From: Nocardia abscessus
Lineage (GTDB): Bacteria > Actinomycetota > Actinomycetes > Mycobacteriales > Mycobacteriaceae
Length of the DNA stretch: 57,183 nucleotides
NCBI RefSeq assembly: GCF_015477775.1
Contig: NZ_JADLQO010000027.1
Span: 1 to 57,183 of the forward strand
Reading direction: 5' to 3'
Below, piece after piece: positions 53,229-57,183 of the stretch (the first letter of the stretch is position 1; each line of letters begins with the position of its first letter). The translations under genes and the position numbers were made by a program. The notes under the pieces were generated by a model. It was not told the origin of the DNA, did not search any database, and saw only the letters and a list, made by a program, of their open reading frames with translations.

Positions 53229-54113
53229 TTGTCGCAGCACCGTGTAGGCCCCAGTTCCATTACCGTCCAGAGCCTCCTCGGCGAGGGCGGCGAGGCGGGC
53301 CGTCCGAAGCGGCACCGCGCCGAGCCGTCCGCCACCGAGCGTGTGAAAGCCGCCGCGACCGCCGCCGTCGCCGCGGGCGCCCTCATCGGCGCCGCCAGCC
53401 AGGCCGCTCCGGCGCTCGCCTACGCGTCGCCGCTGCTGCCCGGTTCGCATGGTAGCGACGAGGACGAGCAGGCCGCGCCCACCACCGTGAAGGGCGCGAG
53501 CATCTTGCCGGTCGCCGAGGCGAAGGCCGCCGCCGAGCCGGTCGCCGAGGTCGCGCCGGAGCCCGCCACGGTCGCGGGCCAGATCGCGGCCCCGGTCGCC
53601 GCGCCGTTCGGCATTCCCAATCTTCCTCCGGAGATCGCAGGCCCCTTGGCCCAGGCCGAGGAGGTCCTCAAGGGCGTGCAGCAGCAGGTCGCGCCGGCGC
53701 CCCCGGCATCCGCGGTGCGCCCGGTGGCCGGTGCGATCAGCTCCGGCTTCGGCAGCCGCTGGGGCGCCATGCACTACGGCATCGACTTCGCCGACGCGCT
53801 CGGTGCGCCGATCCACTCGGTCAGCAACGGCACGGTGATCGAGGCCGGGCCCGCCTCCGGTTTCGGCCTGTGGGTGCGCGTGCTGCAGGACGACGGCACC
53901 ACCGCGGTCTACGGACACGTGAACGAGATGTTCGTGCACGCCGGTCAGCGGGTGAACGCGGGCGACGTGATCGCCACCGTCGGCAACCGGGGCCAGTCCA
54001 CCGGTCCGCACCTGCACCTGGAGATCTGGGATCAGGCAGGCACCAAGATCGACCCGATGCCGTATCTGGCCGCCAAGGGCGTGCCCATGGGCTGGGGCCC
54101 GTCCGCGCACTGA
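53229..54113 (+). CDS. M23-family peptidoglycan endopeptidase
   Basis: 294 residues from TTG 53229 (LSQHRVGPSSITV), chosen because GAGG lies at 53217-53220, eight bases upstream; ATGs further up would start inside the structured leader. The N-terminal 40 residues are basic (RPKRHRAEP), then a hydrophobic signal-like segment (about 38-60, ATAAVAAGALIGAASQAAPALAY in part). A Pro/Ala-rich linker reaches about residue 155. The LytM/M23 domain has metal ligands in MHYGIDFADALG and STGPHLHLEIWDQAG. It should cut peptide crosslinks in peptidoglycan outside the cell. Growth- or stress-linked control is inferred from the leader. Confidence 0.92.
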   Translation: MSQHRVGPSSITVQSLLGEGGEAGRPKRHRAEPSATERVKAAATAAVAAGALIGAASQAAPALAYASPLLPGSHGSDEDEQAAPTTVKGASILPVAEAKAAAEPVAEVAPEPATVAGQIAAPVAAPFGIPNLPPEIAGPLAQAEEVLKGVQQQVAPAPPASAVRPVAGAISSGFGSRWGAMHYGIDFADALGAPIHSVSNGTVIEAGPASGFGLWVRVLQDDGTTAVYGHVNEMFVHAGQRVNAGDVIATVGNRGQSTGPHLHLEIWDQAGTKIDPMPYLAAKGVPMGWGPSAH

Positions 54114-54256
54114 CTTTTCCTGTCCGGCTTGATATTCCGACGAGCGCTCGGTTGCGCACAGTGGAGCTTCCCGCGTCCCGATCGCGGAGGAAGCGGATCG
54201 CGTGCGCGTCTCGTAGAGCGGCCACGCGGACACCGGTCGGTCGCTAGGCTCGGGCC

Positions 54257-55240
54257 GTGATCGAGCTGGGCGACATCTTCGAGCCTGGGTCACCGCACGG
54301 CCGCGTCTACGCCGTGCTGGTGCACCATCCCCGGTCGAGTCTCGCCGATATCGCGCAGTACCTGGGCGTTTCGGAAGACCTCGCGGCGGACTCGTTGGAT
54401 GTGTTGTGTGAATTGCGTGCCGCGGTCCGCATCGAGTCGCCCGACGGCGAATCGCTGTGGGACGCGCACGCACCGGAATCGTTGTCCGAAGCCGAGGCGC
54501 GGCGCAGACAGCAGGAGATCAACCAGATGCACGCTGCCGCCGCGCGGCTGAGCGAGACGTTCCGCTCGGTGCGGCGCTCGCCACGCGGCAACGGCGCGGT
54601 GGTGCCGGTGTACGAACGGTTGGAGATGCTCGCGGATTTCGAGGAGATGCAGACCGCGGCGCGCAGCTGCGTCAAGCTGGTCGAGCGCGGCCCCTATCTC
54701 AGCGATCCGGAACGCGAGCGCCAGTTGTTCGAGCTCAAACGCGCCCGGCTCGGCGAAGGCATCCGCTACCAGACCCTGTACCAGGACACCGTCTACCAGG
54801 ATCCCGAGCGCCTGCGCCACGCGCTGTCCACCAACGCCAGCGGTGCACAGGCCAGAACGCTGCCGGAGCCGCCGTTCAAATTGATCATCAGCGACGACGA
54901 GCGGGCCAGCCTGGTGCTGCACGCCGACGAGCGCAGACCCGACCCGATGGGGCTGCGCATCACCGGCTCGCCCACGCTCGAGCTGTTGATCAAGACCTTC
55001 GACGTCCTGTGGGCGATGGCCGCGCCCATCTCGGTGAATCCGGCCGCGGAGGCGCTGGACGAACGCGACCGCGCGATCCTGACCCTGATGGGACTCGGCG
55101 CGACCGACGACACCATCGCGCGCCGACTCGGGATGTCCCGGCGCACCGTGGTGCGCCGGACCGCCCGGCTGCTGGAGCGGCTCGGCGCGAGCACGAGATT
55201 CCAGGCGGGGGTGCAAGCCACCCGGCGCGGATGGTTGTGA
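54257..55240 (+). CDS. LuxR-type regulator with TrmB-like N-terminus
   Basis: 327 residues, GTG start at 54257 preceded by TAGGCT and six bases, fitting a leaderless mRNA. The N-terminal winged helix, VYAVLVHHPRSSLADIAQYLGVSEDLAADSL, is followed by a helical stretch and a middle sensor-like domain (RLEMLADFEEMQTAARSCVKLVERGPYL; LYQDTVYQDPERL). The C-terminal LuxR HTH is ERDRAILTLMGLGATDDTIARRLGMSRRTVVRRTARLLERLGA. Such proteins often sit beside secondary-metabolite genes in actinomycetes. It precedes the NRPS on the same strand, so pathway control is plausible. A perfect palindrome overlaps its stop. Confidence 0.9.
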   Translation: MIELGDIFEPGSPHGRVYAVLVHHPRSSLADIAQYLGVSEDLAADSLDVLCELRAAVRIESPDGESLWDAHAPESLSEAEARRRQQEINQMHAAAARLSETFRSVRRSPRGNGAVVPVYERLEMLADFEEMQTAARSCVKLVERGPYLSDPERERQLFELKRARLGEGIRYQTLYQDTVYQDPERLRHALSTNASGAQARTLPEPPFKLIISDDERASLVLHADERRPDPMGLRITGSPTLELLIKTFDVLWAMAAPISVNPAAEALDERDRAILTLMGLGATDDTIARRLGMSRRTVVRRTARLLERLGASTRFQAGVQATRRGWL

Positions 55241-55250
55241 ACATGTTCAC
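55237..55250. promoter_or_regulatory. Perfect 14-bp palindrome at the end of the LuxR-type gene
   Basis: GTGAACATGTTCAC is its own reverse complement and contains the stop TGA (55238-55240). The GAAC/GTTC halves are two bases apart, unlike the four-base gap of actinobacterial LexA boxes. Candidate operator for the adjacent regulator or for NRPS expression. Confidence 0.5.
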
Positions 55251-55533
55251 CGATCCGGGTAACCCTGCAACATGACAGGCCCCGCGCCGATATAACGGCA
55301 GGCGATCAGGCAAGACACCGATTTCAGGGGGAGTGGGCGGTGTCCGACGAGAGGACAGCACGGAAGTAGGGGGCGCGGACCGCAGTGGCGGTAGCCGCGG
55401 CAATCCAATACAGCGCGCGGGTTCAGCGGTCAGTCCCTTATATGATTGCCCGGTCCGCGCTGGCCCCGGATATCAAGCCCTGAGCAGGGTAGGGCCCGGG
55501 TCCTGGCTCGATGCGAGAGGTGAATGCACTCGA
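55251..55533 (+). promoter_or_regulatory. NRPS upstream region
   Basis: 283 bases without a gene. TATGAT at 55441-55446 is a good -10 but its -35 region is poor, suggesting an activator-dependent promoter. TATAAC at 55291-55296 is a second candidate. AGAGG at about 55515-55519 is 14 bases from the NRPS ATG, longer than ideal. Confidence 0.45.
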
Positions 55534-57183
55534 ATGGAAACCGCCCGTCGTTCCGCTCGCGGTAGCCGTCGCCGCAGGTCGGGCAGTCCGCTCTTCGCGC
55601 AGCTGCTCACCGCCGCCGTCGAGTCCGCCGCCACCGAGGTCGCGATCCGGTTCAACCCGACGGGAGATCCGTCGGACGACCGGGAACTCACCTACGCCGA
55701 GCTGGACGCGGCGTCCTCCCGCCTGGCCAGGGAACTGATCGAACGCGGTGTCGGTCCCGGCGACGTGGTCGCCATCGGAATCTCGCGCAGCGTGGAGTCG
55801 GTGCTCGCGGTCTGGGCCATCGCCAAGACGGGCGCGGCCTACGTGCCGGTGGACCCGACCTATCCCACCGACCGCATCAATCACATCGTCGCCGACTCCG
55901 GCGCCACGGTCGGCCTGACCACCTCGGCGCACCGCGCGGTGCTCGGCACCGGCGTGTACTGGATCGAGCTGGACGACCCGGTGCAGTCCGCGCGCATCGC
56001 CGCGCGCCCGGAGCATCCCATCTCCTACACCGACCGGGTCCGCCCGTTGGACGAGCGGCACCCGGCCTACGTCATCTACACCTCCGGCTCCACCGGCAAG
56101 CCCAAGGGCGTCGTCGTCACGCATAGCGGCCTGGCCGGGCTGGTGGCCGCGGAACGCGAGCACTACGGGGTGACCGAAGAGTCGCGCGTGCTGCACGTCT
56201 GCTCGCCGAACTTCGACGTCTCGGTGCTCGAACTGCTGCTGGCCTTCTCCTCCGGAGCCACGCTGGTGATCGCGCCGCCGTCGGTGTTCGGCGGTTTCGA
56301 GCTGGCGGATCTGCTGCGGCGCGAGCACGTGACGCACATGCTCATCACGCCGGGCGCACTGGAATCGGTGGATCCGACCGGGTTGGACGACTTGCAGGCC
56401 GTCGTGGTGGCCGGTGACAAGTTCGGTCCGGAACTGGTCGGCCGCTGGGCGGACGAGCACGAGTTCTACAACGGCTACGGGCCCACCGAAGCGACGATCC
56501 TCGCCACGAGCACGCCGCCGATGACGCCGGACGAGCCCATCACGATCGGCACGGCCATCCCGGGAGTCGGCGCGTTCGTGCTGGACTCGCGGCTGCGGCC
56601 GGTGCCTGCCGGGGTGGTCGGCGAACTTTATCTGTCGGGTCCCGCGCTGGCGCAGGGCTATCTGAACCGCCCGGGCCTGACCGCCGAGCGGTTCGTCGCC
56701 AGCCCGTTCGGCGCCGACACCGGCAACCCGGGCGCGCGGCTCTACCGCACCGGCGACCTGGTGCGCCGCACCGAGTCCGCAGGCCAGGACGGCGGCGTCA
56801 TCGAATATCTGGGGCGCTCGGACTTCCAGGTGAAGATCCGCGGTTTCCGCATCGAGCTGGGCGAGATCGACAACGCGCTCACCAGCCACCCGGACATCGA
56901 CTTCGCGGCCACCCTCGGCAAGACGCTGCCGTCGGGTGCGACCGCACTGGTGGCCTATGTGCTGCCGAGGCCTGGAGCCGACGTGGACACCGGCGCGCTC
57001 GCCGACTACATCGGGGAATCCCTGCCCGCATACATGATTCCGGCGTCGATCATGACGCTGGATGAGATCCCGTTGACGCCGGTGGGGAAGTTGGATCGTG
57101 CGGCGTTGCCGGAGCCGGTGTTCGCGGCGCGGGCGTTTCGTGTGCCGTCGACTCCGGTGGAGGAGATTGTGGCGGGGGTGTTC
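55534..57183 (+). CDS. Non-ribosomal peptide synthetase, first adenylation domain (partial, runs off the window)
   Basis: 550 codons to the window edge with no stop. The start ATG 55534 gives METARRSARGSRRRRSGSP; no other in-frame start lies upstream. Adenylation motifs in order: YVIYTSGSTGKPKGVV (A3), NFDVSVLELLLAF (A4), NGYGPTEATI (A5), GELYLSGPALAQGYLNRP (A6), RLYRTGDLV (A7), GRSDFQVKIRGFRIELGEID (A8), PAYMIP (A9) and PLTPVGKLDRAALP (A10), then the first residues of a carrier domain. The protein starts directly with A, so this is a loading-type module. A by-eye specificity code, D-V-L-I-V-A-G-I-L-K, matches no code I know. The LuxR-type gene upstream may regulate it. Confidence 0.95.
   Translation, partial: METARRSARGSRRRRSGSPLFAQLLTAAVESAATEVAIRFNPTGDPSDDRELTYAELDAASSRLARELIERGVGPGDVVAIGISRSVESVLAVWAIAKTGAAYVPVDPTYPTDRINHIVADSGATVGLTTSAHRAVLGTGVYWIELDDPVQSARIAARPEHPISYTDRVRPLDERHPAYVIYTSGSTGKPKGVVVTHSGLAGLVAAEREHYGVTEESRVLHVCSPNFDVSVLELLLAFSSGATLVIAPPSVFGGFELADLLRREHVTHMLITPGALESVDPTGLDDLQAVVVAGDKFGPELVGRWADEHEFYNGYGPTEATILATSTPPMTPDEPITIGTAIPGVGAFVLDSRLRPVPAGVVGELYLSGPALAQGYLNRPGLTAERFVASPFGADTGNPGARLYRTGDLVRRTESAGQDGGVIEYLGRSDFQVKIRGFRIELGEIDNALTSHPDIDFAATLGKTLPSGATALVAYVLPRPGADVDTGALADYIGESLPAYMIPASIMTLDEIPLTPVGKLDRAALPEPVFAARAFRVPSTPVEEIVAGVF

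Noticed and set aside
55237..55250. LexA (SOS) box
   Set aside because: The GAAC and GTTC halves are two bases apart; actinobacterial LexA sites have four. Kept only as a generic palindrome.
55438..56889. Minus-strand frame of 483 codons across the NRPS
   Set aside because: The plus-strand frame carries all adenylation motifs and is open to the window edge; the minus frame is its shadow.

Overview
This 57 kb stretch reads as a chromosome segment of a high-GC mycolic-acid actinomycete, most likely Nocardia (inference). The grounds are GC-rich codon use with frequent GTG/TTG starts, TANNNT -10 elements placed for leaderless mRNAs, an FprB-type ferredoxin reductase, a KmtR-like metal sensor, DUF3558 lipoproteins, an SCO5389-family protein, type VII (ESX) substrates and an NRPS. 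No insertion sequence, phage or CRISPR array was seen.

Layout. 0-4.4 kb: 3' end of rpoB, then complete rpoC. 4.4-26.7 kb: an accessory block between rpoBC and the str operon. It holds a hotdog thioesterase behind a KstR-like box, two aldo-keto reductases with their regulators, an ArsR-SRPBCC pair, a three-gene operon of overlapping genes (HExxH peptidase, MAB_1171c membrane protein, BM3-like P450), pirin with an AhpD-GNAT fusion, a histidine phosphatase, fprB, an acyl-ACP thioesterase, an EspC-like/transglycosylase ESX substrate pair, a quinone reductase, an AlkZ-like glycosylase, Lrp with hppD, and two lipoproteins. 26.7-31.5 kb: str operon rpsL-rpsG-fusA-tuf, with a strong promoter, internal hairpins and a UUCG-loop terminator. 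31.5-39.9 kb: a lipoprotein, then a divergent pair of very large putative ESX effectors with two small genes downstream. 40.3-46.5 kb: front-end desaturase, an MDR oxidoreductase, tRNA-Arg(CCU), a membrane protein, a Baeyer-Villiger monooxygenase and an acyl-CoA dehydrogenase. 47.1-57.2 kb: KmtR-like repressor with a CDF exporter, a serine hydrolase remnant, FadD, an HD protein, an SCO5389-family protein, nitronate monooxygenase, an M23 peptidase with a structured leader, a LuxR-type regulator, and the start of an NRPS that runs off the window.

The most unusual locus is 32.3-39.8 kb. One gene encodes 1590 residues: a WXG100/CpnT-like N-terminus, a PI3/4-kinase-like domain with lysine, DxxxxN and IDH motifs, a proline-rich linker, six tandem FHA domains (two degenerate) and a C-terminal HEFGH zinc metallopeptidase. 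The divergent gene encodes a 574-residue WXG-type protein whose C-terminus looks like a related metallopeptidase but has RELGR in place of HExxH. A small acidic TTG-start gene overlaps the end of the large one. I read this as a polymorphic-toxin-like ESX effector locus pairing an active with an inactive protease; that is inference and needs structural and functional tests.

Regulation shows two repeated themes. Repressor operators overlap start codons at both ArsR-type genes, and perfect hairpins sit in each gap of rpoB-rpoC and rpsG-fusA-tuf.
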